Below, one piece after another: positions 36,627 to 45,560 of a stretch of DNA of 64,000 nucleotides. The position numbers and the translations under genes are program-made. The stretch comes from Ovoidimarina sp963698645 (GTDB lineage: Bacteria; Pseudomonadota; Alphaproteobacteria; Rhodobacterales; Rhodobacteraceae), in NCBI GenBank assembly GCA_963698645.1, contig CAVORP010000009.1, positions 186,001 through 250,000 on the forward strand, in the 5' to 3' direction. Below the pieces are notes generated by a model. The model did not search any database. It had not been told where the DNA came from and saw only the letters and a program-made list of their open reading frames with translations. Within the stretch, counting starts at the first letter, position 1. Each line of letters begins with the position of its first letter.

Positions 36627-37417
36627 TGCGCAGGCCTGTCCCTATCTTCGCGCCGGAGCCGGGCCGGCCTTCGTTCTGGTGCACGGCTATCTTGGCGGGG
36701 CCGCGCAATGGCGGCGCGAGATCGAGCATTTCGCGGATCGGTACGACGTGATCGCCCCGAACCTGCCGGGGTTCGGCGCGGCAGCGGACCGGCCCGGTTG
36801 CGATACGGTGGCCGGGATGGCGGAGGCTGTACATGGCCTTCTCGACGAGTTGGGCGATCACGGAATTCGTCCTGCTGGGCCATTCGATGGGCGGCATGGT
36901 CGTGCAGGAAATGGCGCGGATGCGGCCGCAATCGGTGTCGCGGCTGATCCTCTACGGGACCGGGCCATTGGGGTTGATGCCGGACCGGTTCGAGCCGATC
37001 ACGACATCGCGCGCGCGATTGCTGACCGACGGGGTGGAGGCCACGATCCGCCGGATCGGGGCCACGTGGTTCAAGCGAGGCGCCGATGCCGCCGGCTATC
37101 CGCTGGTGACCGAGATCGGCGCGCGGGCCAACCCGCAGGCGGCCGAGGCCGCGCTTGGGGCGATGGCGGCCTGGGACGGGCGCGCGGCGCTGCCACGGCT
37201 GTCGATGCCGACGCTGGTGGTCTGGGGCGACGCCGACCGCTCCTATCGCTGGCCACAGGTCGAGACGCTCTGGACCAACCTGCCGGATGTCCGCCTTTCG
37301 GTGATCCCCGGCGCGGCCCATGCGGCCCATCTGGAAAAACCGGGACTGTTTCAATCTCTGGTGGACGATTTCCTGTCCGAAGCCCAGACCGAGGTCCCGC
37401 AGGGCACAGTCGTCTGA
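36626..37417 (+). CDS. alpha/beta hydrolase in the TRAP operon (frameshifted)
   Basis: After repair of shifts near 36660 and 36857 (GGCG) the protein shows FVLVHGYLGGAAQWRREIEHF, the nucleophile elbow LLGHSMGGMVVQEMA, the acid-bearing strand PTLVVWGDADRSYRWPQ and the catalytic His in IPGAAHAAHLEKPG. This is a complete Ser-Asp-His alpha/beta hydrolase of about 263 residues. Its overlap with dctM suggests it acts on the imported compound, for example an ester or lactone; that is inference. Confidence 0.85.
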
Positions 37418-37716
37418 CGGGGCGCGGCGCGGCCGCCGCAGAAATTCGATTAATCGCTCTGCGCGCCGGGAAGAGTGTCCAAGGCAAGGGGATGTCGGAT
37501 GTCTGAAGCCGACACCTTCTCTGTCGTCGGTTTTGCAAGTCCTACTTCAGGTGCCATCGCCTTTTCACAGTAATTGACGGCCGCCCGGATCTTGGACTTT
37601 TTCAACATTCTCCGGACTAAGTCGCATTTGCTCGATCTTACGGGATCAACCTCCGCCATTCACCCGAACAGCCGCGCTTCTCGAAAAGATGGATGATGCG
37701 AGCCGATATCGCGGGT
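37418..37716. other. intergenic region at the left edge of the accessory block
   Basis: Between the hydrolase and the large LuxR-type regulator, which converge, I see no gene with convincing support. A 69-codon minus-strand frame (37450-37659) exists but has no recognised similarity. No canonical terminator is visible. Confidence 0.4.
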
Positions 37717-40302
37717 TTATATCCAACCGGCCTTGCGTGCCTCCGCCGCAGCTTCCCCGCGTGAGTGAACATCAAGCTTTGCAAGGATCGCCGAGACATG
37801 ATGGTCAACCGTCTTTGGCGCGATGAACAGCCGTTCTGCGATCTCTGAATTCGAGAGGCCCTCGTTCAGCCCCTTGAGGACATCCAGCTGCCGTCGCGTC
37901 AGACCTGCGGGATGTGCCAGCGTCGACCGGCGGGGGCCAGTATTTGCAACCGCGAAACCCCGATCGCGCAAGTCTCGCTGCACCGCTTTCACCAACTCGG
38001 TCGCCCCGATCCTTCGCAAGATCTCGATCGATTGCTGCCGCGCCTCCGCGTCCCCCTCGGACAGTGCCAATGCCTGAAAGAATGGCGTGTCCGTTGCAGC
38101 CCAAGCCTCGGCGGCTTCGCGCCAACGACCCTCGAGTTGCAATCGCGCAGGCGCCACAAGCGTCGGTTCGATATCGATCACGGTCTCGGGTGAAAGTTTT
38201 CGAAGCCACAAATGGACATAGGCAAGGCTCGCCTTTTCCTTTGTTCGCCGGATGGCGGTTTTGAGTATCTCAATCGCGCGATCCCGGTCCAAAAGGCCCA
38301 GCCAAGCCCGTTCCGCCATGACCTCCGCGTAGACATCAAATCGCTGCAGCTCGTCCATTTCGGCAATGAAGTCCTCAAGATACTTCAGCACCGAGGGATC
38401 CACATCATCGCCTCGACGCATCGAAACCCAAAGCAGCGGGATGGCAGCCGAGAAGACGAAACCGCGCCCCAATTCATCGATCGCATCGGTTGAAAAGTGA
38501 GCGCGCGCCCGTTCGAACGCAGCATCGAACTCTCCAAGCTGCACATGGGCCCAGGCGATTGCGCCGGCCGCGTAGACACCCATGGGAAGCTGGTCGGTCT
38601 CGCGGTTCAACTTCACGCCGCGCTCGGCTATGTGGATGGCCTCGCGATAATTGAGCCGATACAACTCGAAGAATGCCCAGTTCACATAGGACCGGGCGGC
38701 ATCGTGATAGCTCTTTGCCGCAAGCGCGGTATCCAGGCTCTTGCGCAGCAGGGAACGTCCGCGTTCGGGGTCGCTCCAGACCAGAGACATACCCAGATTG
38801 TTCAAGCTGTGGGCCATGATTTCAGGTCGGTCGAACTCTTCCGCCAGTTGCATGGCCATTTGTGACGGCGCCGCGACCGCTTCGTAGTCATTATCCAGCA
38901 TGGCCAGTTGGGCGCGGGTCGACAGTGCCAGTGCCAGCTCCGGGCCACGCTGCTCCGCCAGAGTCGTGACGGCTTTTTGCGAATAGTCGCGCGCTGCCTG
39001 CCCCGACGATTTCACCCAGTGAAACCGTGACAGTCGGCGATAGCTATCGCCTTCGCGAATGACCTCGCCCTGCTCTTTGAAAAGCTCCAGCGCCTCCAGT
39101 TCCGAGCGAATAGCATCTTGGATATTGCCGATATGGTAACTGGCCCAGGCATGCTTTTGCAGCATGTCCGCGCGCTCAGGCGCGCTCAGAGCCTCTGAAT
39201 GATCCAACGCTAGCTTCAGGAATCCGACCGCCTCGCGCATCGAACCAAAGGTCAGCGCGTCCTCTGCCGCGCGGGAGGCATGACGCAGGATCGCCTCCGT
39301 ATCGCCTGCCGCATCGGCATGGTGGACCAGGCGCGAATGCAGGCCCGGATGCTGATCGCTCAGACAGCGTAGCAGCCGCGCATTCATGTCACGCCGCACC
39401 GATCCAGGCAGGTCGTTCTCGATGGCCTGGCGGGCAAGTTCATGGCGGAACGTCAAATACCCCCCGTCTTCTTCCAGCAGACCCAGTCGGATACTATCCT
39501 CGATGGACGCCGCAGTATCCGGGCAGATCGCCTCGACCAGTTCGCGTTCAGCGCGGCGGGTGAAGATAGAGACGGCGTTCAGAACGTCTCGTGCACCCGC
39601 GCTCAGCGTCTCGGCGCGCGCAAGAACTGAATCCTGCACCGACACGGGCAAAGTGCCGTCGGGGCTGCGCAAAAGCTCGGTCACATAAAATGCGTTGCCT
39701 CCTGCGAGGCGGTACACCGCTTCGGCATCGCGTTGCCCGTCGACAGACAGGACGTTTACGGCGTCCTTCGAGAGCGGTGCCAAGGCGATCCGGGATACGA
39801 CCTCGGAAGGCAGCCCCCCGATCACGCGACGGATCTGCAATCGACCTTCCGATGGGGTGTCGCGCGAAGTGATCAGCAACAGGACCGCCATGTCATCGAT
39901 CCGTCGCGTGAGGAAACGCAGGAAATCCAGCGTAGCGTCGTCCGCCCAGTGCAGATCCTCGATCATCACGATGGTCGGGAGGTTTGGGGCGTTCAGAACT
40001 TCCAGCGCCTCGGAAAATACGGATAGACGGTCACCTTGGGCGCCAAGGTTCTCCGGCAATTCCCAGCCGCCTTCGCGCGCAAGATCGCGCAATGGGGCAA
40101 GAGGTTCTGCAATCGAAAGATCCTCGCATGACCCCCGCAGCACGCGCGCGGCCCCTTCGTTCTGACGAAGAAACTCACGTGTCAGGGCGGTCTTACCGAT
40201 CCCGGCCTCGCCGCTGATCATGACTGTATGGCCGCGCCCGAGGCCTGCACGGGCCATCAGGTTGCCAAGTAGGGCTAGCTCTTTGTCTCGCTCCAGCAAC
40301 AT
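37717..40302 (-). CDS. large ATP-binding LuxR-family regulator (LAL type)
   Basis: An 861-residue single-frame protein. Residues about 1-130 form an AAA/STAND ATPase with Walker A VMISGEAGIGKTALTREFL and Walker B TIVMIEDLHWADDATLDFLRF. The middle is helical and TPR-like (LNNLGMSLVWSDPERGRSLLRKSL). The last 60 residues are a GerE HTH, LTRRQLDVLKGLNEGLSNSEIAERLFIAPKTVDHHVSAIL. LAL proteins bind an inducer and activate nearby promoters. The start at 40302 places the ATPase motif at residue 30 as in homologues. It diverges from a 62-codon ORF across a region with paired repeats, and lies beside a phosphotransferase-like pair and an exporter. Confidence 0.88.
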   Translation of the reverse strand: MLLERDKELALLGNLMARAGLGRGHTVMISGEAGIGKTALTREFLRQNEGAARVLRGSCEDLSIAEPLAPLRDLAREGGWELPENLGAQGDRLSVFSEALEVLNAPNLPTIVMIEDLHWADDATLDFLRFLTRRIDDMAVLLLITSRDTPSEGRLQIRRVIGGLPSEVVSRIALAPLSKDAVNVLSVDGQRDAEAVYRLAGGNAFYVTELLRSPDGTLPVSVQDSVLARAETLSAGARDVLNAVSIFTRRAERELVEAICPDTAASIEDSIRLGLLEEDGGYLTFRHELARQAIENDLPGSVRRDMNARLLRCLSDQHPGLHSRLVHHADAAGDTEAILRHASRAAEDALTFGSMREAVGFLKLALDHSEALSAPERADMLQKHAWASYHIGNIQDAIRSELEALELFKEQGEVIREGDSYRRLSRFHWVKSSGQAARDYSQKAVTTLAEQRGPELALALSTRAQLAMLDNDYEAVAAPSQMAMQLAEEFDRPEIMAHSLNNLGMSLVWSDPERGRSLLRKSLDTALAAKSYHDAARSYVNWAFFELYRLNYREAIHIAERGVKLNRETDQLPMGVYAAGAIAWAHVQLGEFDAAFERARAHFSTDAIDELGRGFVFSAAIPLLWVSMRRGDDVDPSVLKYLEDFIAEMDELQRFDVYAEVMAERAWLGLLDRDRAIEILKTAIRRTKEKASLAYVHLWLRKLSPETVIDIEPTLVAPARLQLEGRWREAAEAWAATDTPFFQALALSEGDAEARQQSIEILRRIGATELVKAVQRDLRDRGFAVANTGPRRSTLAHPAGLTRRQLDVLKGLNEGLSNSEIAERLFIAPKTVDHHVSAILAKLDVHSRGEAAAEARKAGWI

Positions 40303-40435
40303 GTACGGGTTCCGACCTCTCTTCACTCCAACGCTTACCGCAATGTCACACCGCGGACCAAGAAAACTGATGCGCGTGGGTCGGTTCTTGCAAAGGTAGC
40401 GGGTGGGCCGACGCCTATATAGGGAGCCCCGGGCA

Positions 40436-40472
40436 CCCCAAAATGGGGAGGTCGTCGCCTGAAAATGGGGAG
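40436..40472. promoter_or_regulatory. paired AAAATGGGGAG repeats in the LAL divergent promoter
   Basis: AAAATGGGGAG occurs at 40440-40450 and again at 40462-40472, 22 bp apart (two helical turns). The left copy is part of the palindrome CCCCA-AAA-TGGGG (40436-40448). Direct repeats in phase on the helix are the usual target of LuxR/MalT-type activators. They lie 134-166 bp from the LAL start and 76-112 bp from the 62-codon ORF. Confidence 0.55.
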
Positions 40473-40508
40473 TTGTCCCGAAGCGTATGGCGCGGAAAAC
40501 AGGCAGAT

Positions 40509-40540
40509 TCCTTCTGGAGAACGACTTAACCCCAGAAGGA
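40509..40540 (+). promoter_or_regulatory. hairpin sequestering the Shine-Dalgarno of the 62-codon ORF
   Basis: TCCTTCTGG (40509-40517) is exactly complementary to CCAGAAGGA (40532-40540), a 9-bp stem with a 14-base loop. The right arm contains most of the AGAAGGAG ribosome-binding site of the ORF starting at 40548. The element also contains GGAGAACGAC twice, 22 bp apart (40516 and 40538). Translation control by RNA folding is therefore plausible. Confidence 0.5.
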
Positions 40541-40547
40541 GAACGAC

Positions 40548-40736
40548 ATGTTTGGACGCTTGATTGGAAAGCATCATCGCCGCCGCACCGGATCTGCCGC
40601 ATTGGAGGGTGATGCGTGGTCCGACCTGCCATCAAACTACGCCGACGCGCCCCGCGAACTGCAAAGTGCGCGCCGCCGTGCACAGCACCGGGGCCACGAT
40701 TTCCCGACTGCCGCGCCTTTCGGTTACTTGCGGTAA
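40548..40736 (+). CDS. 62-residue basic protein of unknown function
   Basis: The ORF begins MFGRLIGKHHRRRTGSAALE and contains SDLPSNYADAPRELQSARRRAQHRG. It is strongly basic with no transmembrane segment or signal peptide. Support comes from the consensus AGAAGGAG eight bases before the ATG, a hairpin covering that site, helical-phase repeats upstream and a terminator-like hairpin about 130 bp downstream. It faces the LAL regulator divergently and is its most likely target. No family recognised. An 18-codon frame (40741, MSSEDRSFPCSG) follows and may be incidental. Confidence 0.5.
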   Translation: MFGRLIGKHHRRRTGSAALEGDAWSDLPSNYADAPRELQSARRRAQHRGHDFPTAAPFGYLR

Positions 40737-40865
40737 GTCGATGTCTTCCGAGGATCGGAGTTTCCCTTGTTCAGGTGCATTTGCAAAAGGGAGCTGAACC
40801 AAACTCTTTGCCTTGGATTCGGGACCGTCGCATGTGGGGCGATCGACATAAGACCGGACTTGGAA

Positions 40866-40898
40866 GACGAACGGCTTGAATAGCCGTTCGTCCTGTTT
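40866..40898 (+). terminator. terminator-like hairpin
   Basis: GACGAACGGCT-TGAAT-AGCCGTTCGTC is a perfect 11-bp stem followed by CTGTTTTC. It closes the transcription unit of the 62-codon ORF. The T-run is interrupted, so efficiency is uncertain. From here to 41147 I see no further gene. Confidence 0.7.
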
Positions 40899-41147
40899 TC
40901 AGATGTCGATCTTCTCGGCGATGTAAGGCGCGATCTTTTGGCTCGGCGCAAAGACACAGGAGAGTGCCATCCACCTTGGTTTGTCCAAGAAGAAGGTGGA
41001 CTGCGCGCAGATTTCCGGTCTTGCGATATATCTGTGCAGAGTTCGCTTCTTTGAATTGCGTTTCAACGCGCATGGATGACTTCGGTAAAGGGCGCGAACT
41101 GGAGCATCGATCTTCTTGTCTGCGTGCGGAGCAGATCGAATTTCAGC

Positions 41148-41957
41148 TCAAGTCGTTACCGGTCGTCGCTGTACAAGATAGAGTTCATCCTGCGCGAAGG
41201 CCCATTCGATATCATGAGGTGCCGCGCCAAAGACGGCGTCACATCGTACGGCAAGATCATGCAATTCGGCCAGTTTCCGGGCATTGAGGCAAGCTTGCTC
41301 AACAAGGTCCTCTCTGACCGGATCCATTGACGTTCCACCCGCCTCCAGCCGCTGCACTCTGACGGTCTTGTGGCCGACACGGCTCTCGATCAGGCCGCCT
41401 TCGCAATTCATCCGATAGGAGTCGGGAATGACAAGACCCTGAACGACCGCTTCGCCAAGACCCCAAGAAGCCTCAATGACAAGTTCCGCCTCGCCAGTCA
41501 CCGGGTTGCACGTGAACAAGACACCGGCAACGTCCGCCGCGACGAGGGTCTGAATAACGACGCCCATGCGTGCTGCCGGGTTCGCTCCCACGCGGGTCCG
41601 GTAGGCTTTGGCAGAGTCCGTGTGCGCCGACTGCCGGACTTTCACGATTCCTTCGAATACGGCATCAAGGCCAAATGCGTTGAGAACGGTCGCATGTTGC
41701 CCGGCAAAGCTTGCACCAGCCAAATCCTCGCCGATGGCCGAAGACCTGACGGCCACATAGCCGGGAAGTTGCGCGCAGATCTTCTCAAGTTCCGTCAGTG
41801 CGCCGAGTTCTTCGGATGCGACGGCATCTACAAAAGCCGTGTCGAGCGCAAATCCTTCGGGCACCGGCAACCCGGCGCGGATCGCCGCACCGAGCTGCAG
41901 GGCTTTTCCGCCGTAGGCCCGCTCGTCGAGGACAGAGGCCAGCGGAACCGGTTTCAT
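41148..41957 (-). CDS. PEP/pyruvate-binding ATP-grasp protein, half of a split phosphotransferase
   Basis: A 269-residue protein equivalent to the ATP-binding domain of PEP synthase and rifampicin phosphotransferase. It has AYGGKALQLGAAIRAGLPVPEGFAL, VAVRSSAIGEDLAGASFAGQHATVLN, GVVIQTLVAADVAGVLFTCNPVTGE, ASWGLGEAVVQGLVIPDSY and the end DIEWAFAQDELYLVQRRPVTT. It lacks the swivelling His domain, which is on the upstream gene. The genes overlap by four bases (41954-41957), so the two chains are made together and presumably form one enzyme. GC content is lower than in the housekeeping parts of the window. Confidence 0.88.
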   Translation of the reverse strand: MKPVPLASVLDERAYGGKALQLGAAIRAGLPVPEGFALDTAFVDAVASEELGALTELEKICAQLPGYVAVRSSAIGEDLAGASFAGQHATVLNAFGLDAVFEGIVKVRQSAHTDSAKAYRTRVGANPAARMGVVIQTLVAADVAGVLFTCNPVTGEAELVIEASWGLGEAVVQGLVIPDSYRMNCEGGLIESRVGHKTVRVQRLEAGGTSMDPVREDLVEQACLNARKLAELHDLAVRCDAVFGAAPHDIEWAFAQDELYLVQRRPVTT

Positions 41958-43600
41958 GCCGTACCGATCGTGACTTCGCCGTTCGAGCCGTTCACGGTCA
42001 CACGCGTTCCGTCGGCGATGGCGGCTGTCGCATTGCGCGTCCCCACCACCGAAGGAATTCCGTATTCGCGCCCGACGATGGCCGCGTGGGACAGAAGTCC
42101 TCCCGCATTGGTCACGATGGCGCCAAGAAGGGGCAGGACGATGTTGAAGGAATCCGTGGTCGCCGCCGCCACGAGCACGTCGCCCCGTTGCAGGCGGCTC
42201 AAATCCTCCGGATTGTCGATGACGCGGGCGATGCCGGTATAGGTTCCGGGGCTGGCCCCGATCCCCTTGACCACCGCGGCGCTCTTTTCCACCTCGGGTC
42301 CGGTTCCCAGCGAAGCGATTGCCGTGCCCAACGCCGTCATCACCCGCAAGACATCCGGCGGCAGCCCGTCCATCGGGGGTGGAGGAGACGGCGGATCACC
42401 CAAGGCAGGCGGCGCGTTCTCGGCCCGGTGTTGTTTGCGATAGTTTGCCCGGTCAGCGAGTTCGTCGGCGCTCGGGCCGCCGGTACGCCCAAGCAGTTCG
42501 CGGATCTCGGCATAGCTGGCCTCGACAAGGTGCTCCGGTTCCGCGATCCGGCCTTCGGCGGCCAGTCTTGCGCCTGCGGCCAAAAGCGCGCGGCGCATGA
42601 CTCCGCCCGCCCAGACGTCCGAATAGAACCCGCGCTCGTCTCTCAGGCGCGACATCAGTCTGACCTCGGCAAGAAGTTCGTCGAACGTTTCGCGGTGTTC
42701 GGGCGGGATGGCGTCGCGGAGCCGGGTGACTTCCTCCTCGGACACGGCGCTGGCTTCATGCGCCGCCTGATCGACGGCGAGCCTGATGCGGGAGACAAGC
42801 GCATCGGGCACCTCGATGGCGGACTGCTCGCCCGTGTCGAGGCTGTTGAGCAGACGGTGGCCGACCACGCCCAGATAGGTCTTTGCCGCATCGCCCACGG
42901 CGCCCGGTTCGTCACAAAGCGCTTGAAGGATGTCCGCGCCGGGCCCCTCGCCCGCGAGGGTTTCGCGCGCGGTGGGGCTGTTGCGTATGGCCTCGGCAAG
43001 GACGTCCATCTCGTGGAAAATGCCGGCGGATTCAGGAGCGGCGCCGCGCGTGAGCGCGAGAAACTCGCCCATCGGCAGGGAGCACCATTTACCCACATGG
43101 GCCATGAAATCGCCCACCGGCAGGATAGCCGCAAGATTGAAGGTGTGGTGCTGCGCGACCATGCGTTCGAGATTGTCGCGGCAGCGTTCGACATAGGCGA
43201 TCAGCTCTTCGTCCGACAAGGTCTCGGGGTCAACAGCCAGAAGCGCCTGATGCGTCGCGATCGAGGCTGGTTTCACCTCGTTGTCCCAGCGCTCCAGATC
43301 GGTTCTCCAGAGCTTGTCTCGGAAGACGCTTTCGGCGGCCTTGAACCGGTCGGGGATCTCGTCGCCGGGCGCGGGCACGACGCTGGAATAGGCGAACCCG
43401 TTCACGAAATGGTAGTCCAGCGTGTCAATCAGGAGCCCGTAGCGGCGCGCGCAATCCAGAAAGCCCTTTCTGATCCCCTTGGGATGGATCTCGCTCTGGA
43501 AACGCGAGACCGGTCGCGGGAAGTGTGCCCCGTCGATGGACCACGATCCCGGCCCCGGAGGGTGAAATTCCACTGTGGCGGATGATGCGGCCCTGTTCAT
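41954..43600 (-). CDS. PEP-utilising swivelling-His-domain protein with helical substrate domain
   Basis: A 548-residue protein. The C-terminal 90 residues are the phosphohistidine domain: VVKGIGASPGTYTGIARVI, LVAAATTDSFNIVLPLLGAIV and the active-site GGLLSHAAIVGREYGIPSVVGT. The first 400 residues are helical and resemble the substrate-binding region of rifampicin phosphotransferase-like enzymes. RPH proteins have the order ATP domain - substrate domain - His domain in one chain; here substrate plus His domains come first and the ATP domain is a separate, downstream gene. It lies between an MFS exporter and a LAL regulator. The substrate is unknown. Confidence 0.85.
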   Translation of the reverse strand: MNRAASSATVEFHPPGPGSWSIDGAHFPRPVSRFQSEIHPKGIRKGFLDCARRYGLLIDTLDYHFVNGFAYSSVVPAPGDEIPDRFKAAESVFRDKLWRTDLERWDNEVKPASIATHQALLAVDPETLSDEELIAYVERCRDNLERMVAQHHTFNLAAILPVGDFMAHVGKWCSLPMGEFLALTRGAAPESAGIFHEMDVLAEAIRNSPTARETLAGEGPGADILQALCDEPGAVGDAAKTYLGVVGHRLLNSLDTGEQSAIEVPDALVSRIRLAVDQAAHEASAVSEEEVTRLRDAIPPEHRETFDELLAEVRLMSRLRDERGFYSDVWAGGVMRRALLAAGARLAAEGRIAEPEHLVEASYAEIRELLGRTGGPSADELADRANYRKQHRAENAPPALGDPPSPPPPMDGLPPDVLRVMTALGTAIASLGTGPEVEKSAAVVKGIGASPGTYTGIARVIDNPEDLSRLQRGDVLVAAATTDSFNIVLPLLGAIVTNAGGLLSHAAIVGREYGIPSVVGTRNATAAIADGTRVTVNGSNGEVTIGTA

Positions 43601-43748
43601 GTGTTCCCTACCCCAAATTCGTGCGATTTCAGGAGCGTAACAGAAGTCACAAAACTGTCATAGAAGGTTCTTCGAGGGCCAGGGAATGCAACTTGCGCGC
43701 TGGAGGGATCGCACCGGCGTTCTTTCGGGAACCGATCAGCGCGACCGA

Positions 43749-45140
43749 TCAGTCCGACTGAACGGCGGGCTTTGCCGCATCGGGCAGATTGCGGCTCAAG
43801 AGGGCTGACAGGAAGACGGCCACGGTGAAGAGCCTGATCATGATGTCGTGACGCGCCACGCTGACGGTGTCGTCGTTTCCAAGTACCGCGCCAAGGACGA
43901 GAATGCTGAAGATGGCGCCGAGATAGCGCATCGTGGAACTGACCCCGGCAGCCATGCCTGCCTGACCGGGTTCTACTGCGCCCATCGAGGCCGCCTGCGC
44001 CGGCGCGTTGCAGAAGCCAAGACCGAGCCCGAAGACGACCAATGCCGCGATCGCGTCCCCGGGAGTTTCGAAACCGTTGAGCCGCCAGAGCTGCGCCACA
44101 CCCATCAGTAGCAAGAGGGCTCCGATCAGGGCCGCGCGGCGCGCACCGATCCGGTCAGTCAGCTGTCCACCCAGAGGCGCGGCGACAACCATGCCCACCA
44201 TCATCACGAAGAGCATATAGCCGATCTCGCGTGGTTCTGTGCCCCGGAAAACCGAAAAGAACTGTGGCAGTTGGAACAGCAGACCGTACATGGCAAAGTT
44301 CTGCAAAGCGATCATCAGCGTGCCTGCGGTAAATGCCGGCAACGAAAACAGATGCGGATCGAAGATCGGTGCCTTTGCCCGCGCCTCCCAAAAGACAAAG
44401 CCTGCCCCGGCGACAGCAGATGCCAGAAGCAGCGCGCCGAAGGCCATTCCTGCCATCTTGCTCGCCACGATCAGAAATGTCAGCGAGAGCGCGAGCAGCC
44501 CGATGCCGAGGAAATCGAGAGCGCCGGTCAGATCCTTCAGAGTGCGTTGCGGATGTGTTTTTCGCGGAGGCAGCGGGAACGCGTACAGCAGAAGAGACGA
44601 CAGCGCCAGAAACGGCAAATTGGCCAGAAACACCGCCCGCCAACCGAAAAGGCTCACGAGTTCGCCCCCAAGCGCCGGACCCCCTGCCGCGGCAATGCCC
44701 ATTGTTGCTCCATAAAGCCCAAAGATACGACCGCGGCGCTCTGCCGGAACATGCAGACGCAGAAGGGCCAGCGTGGCCGGAACCACCAACGCGCCAGCTG
44801 CCGCCATCAGGCATCGCGAGATGAACAAGAGGGTGACACCCTGTGCAATCAGCCCGCAGGCCGAGCCAATCACGTAAAGGCCTATCCCAGCCCAAAGGAC
44901 GCGCGAATGGCCGACAAGATCGCTAATTTTTCCGGCTGGGCCCTGGCACACCACGTTGACGACCAGATAGCCCGTGACGAGCAATCCCGTGACCAGCACA
45001 AGATCGGTGCTGATCCCCACTCCGATGGACGGCAGCGCCACAGCGATCAGTGTGGACCCCAGAGGGGCCTGGGCAGATGCAACGAGCAGGGCTGCGGTAC
45101 TTGCAGCCGACATCGGCACCGCTGCGTCAGTTGGTTTCAA
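43749..45140 (-). CDS. DHA2-type MFS exporter (EmrB/QacA-like, 14 TM)
   Basis: A 463-residue membrane protein. It has the DHA motif C segment (MGIAAAGGPALGGELVSLFGWRAVFLANLPF) and the motif A loop (GPAGKISDLVGHSRVLW). About fourteen hydrophobic segments are present, as in QacA/EmrB drug exporters. It is read in the same direction as the split phosphotransferase pair (148 bp upstream of it), which suggests an inactivate-and-export resistance module, though the drug or metabolite is unknown. Confidence 0.85.
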   Translation of the reverse strand: MKPTDAAVPMSAASTAALLVASAQAPLGSTLIAVALPSIGVGISTDLVLVTGLLVTGYLVVNVVCQGPAGKISDLVGHSRVLWAGIGLYVIGSACGLIAQGVTLLFISRCLMAAAGALVVPATLALLRLHVPAERRGRIFGLYGATMGIAAAGGPALGGELVSLFGWRAVFLANLPFLALSSLLLYAFPLPPRKTHPQRTLKDLTGALDFLGIGLLALSLTFLIVASKMAGMAFGALLLASAVAGAGFVFWEARAKAPIFDPHLFSLPAFTAGTLMIALQNFAMYGLLFQLPQFFSVFRGTEPREIGYMLFVMMVGMVVAAPLGGQLTDRIGARRAALIGALLLLMGVAQLWRLNGFETPGDAIAALVVFGLGLGFCNAPAQAASMGAVEPGQAGMAAGVSSTMRYLGAIFSILVLGAVLGNDDTVSVARHDIMIRLFTVAVFLSALLSRNLPDAAKPAVQSD

Positions 45141-45370
45141 GCTGCAATCCCGACATGGCCAATGCTGTCTCTCCGTGACTGACGGTGATCAGAGGCCGAT
45201 AGCGCACGTTGCGCAAGCCCAATTGCTTTCGGCGTACACACTCTGACCGAGAGTGAATGCCATCAGGTTTCATGGGCCAAGTTGCTGATAGGGACGGCTG
45301 AACCTCTTGGTTGTCATTTGCGAAGCCGCCAAGATCACACGGCAGAGAGACGGCTGCCCGCATCTGATGA

Positions 45371-45439
45371 CGAACGGCAGATCCGCCCCACGGAGCCATC
45401 ATGGGATGTTTTGGTGGAATGACCGCGCTGAGCCCAGAG
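45371..45439. repeat. imperfect repeat, copy A
   Basis: This stretch is similar over about 69 bp to 46370-46438. Shared blocks include CGGAG, TCAT, GGATGTT and GACCGCGC followed by GAGCCC. It lies 121 bp upstream of the ankyrin-like gene. Short dispersed repeats of this appearance occur in Rhodobacteraceae intergenic DNA. The remainder of the gap 45141-45560 has no gene I can support. Confidence 0.55.
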
Positions 45440-45560
45440 CCGACACGGTCTCTTCGCGCAGTCCGGTTGCAAATGCGATTGCGGGGAAAGGCCCCCGACA
45501 AAATCTGGTCAAAGTTGTCTTATAGTCCTCTGCCATCAGCTTAGGAGCAGGATTACCAAC

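Noticed and set aside
35002..37506. 834-codon plus-strand frame across dctQ, dctM and the hydrolase
   Set aside because: It joins pieces of several genes in the wrong frame and owes its length to high GC and the shifts; TRAP and hydrolase motifs are in other frames.
37450..37659. 69-codon minus-strand ORF beside the LAL gene
   Set aside because: No recognisable similarity, no good RBS and no conserved context; left as intergenic.
40303..40683. N-terminal extension of the LAL regulator to 40683
   Set aside because: The extra 127 residues have no similarity and would run through the repeats and the small ORF; the ATG at 40302 gives the family start.
45127..45501. 124-codon minus-strand ORF upstream of the MFS exporter
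   Set aside because: It overlaps the MFS start and the imperfect repeat, and its composition gives no support as protein.
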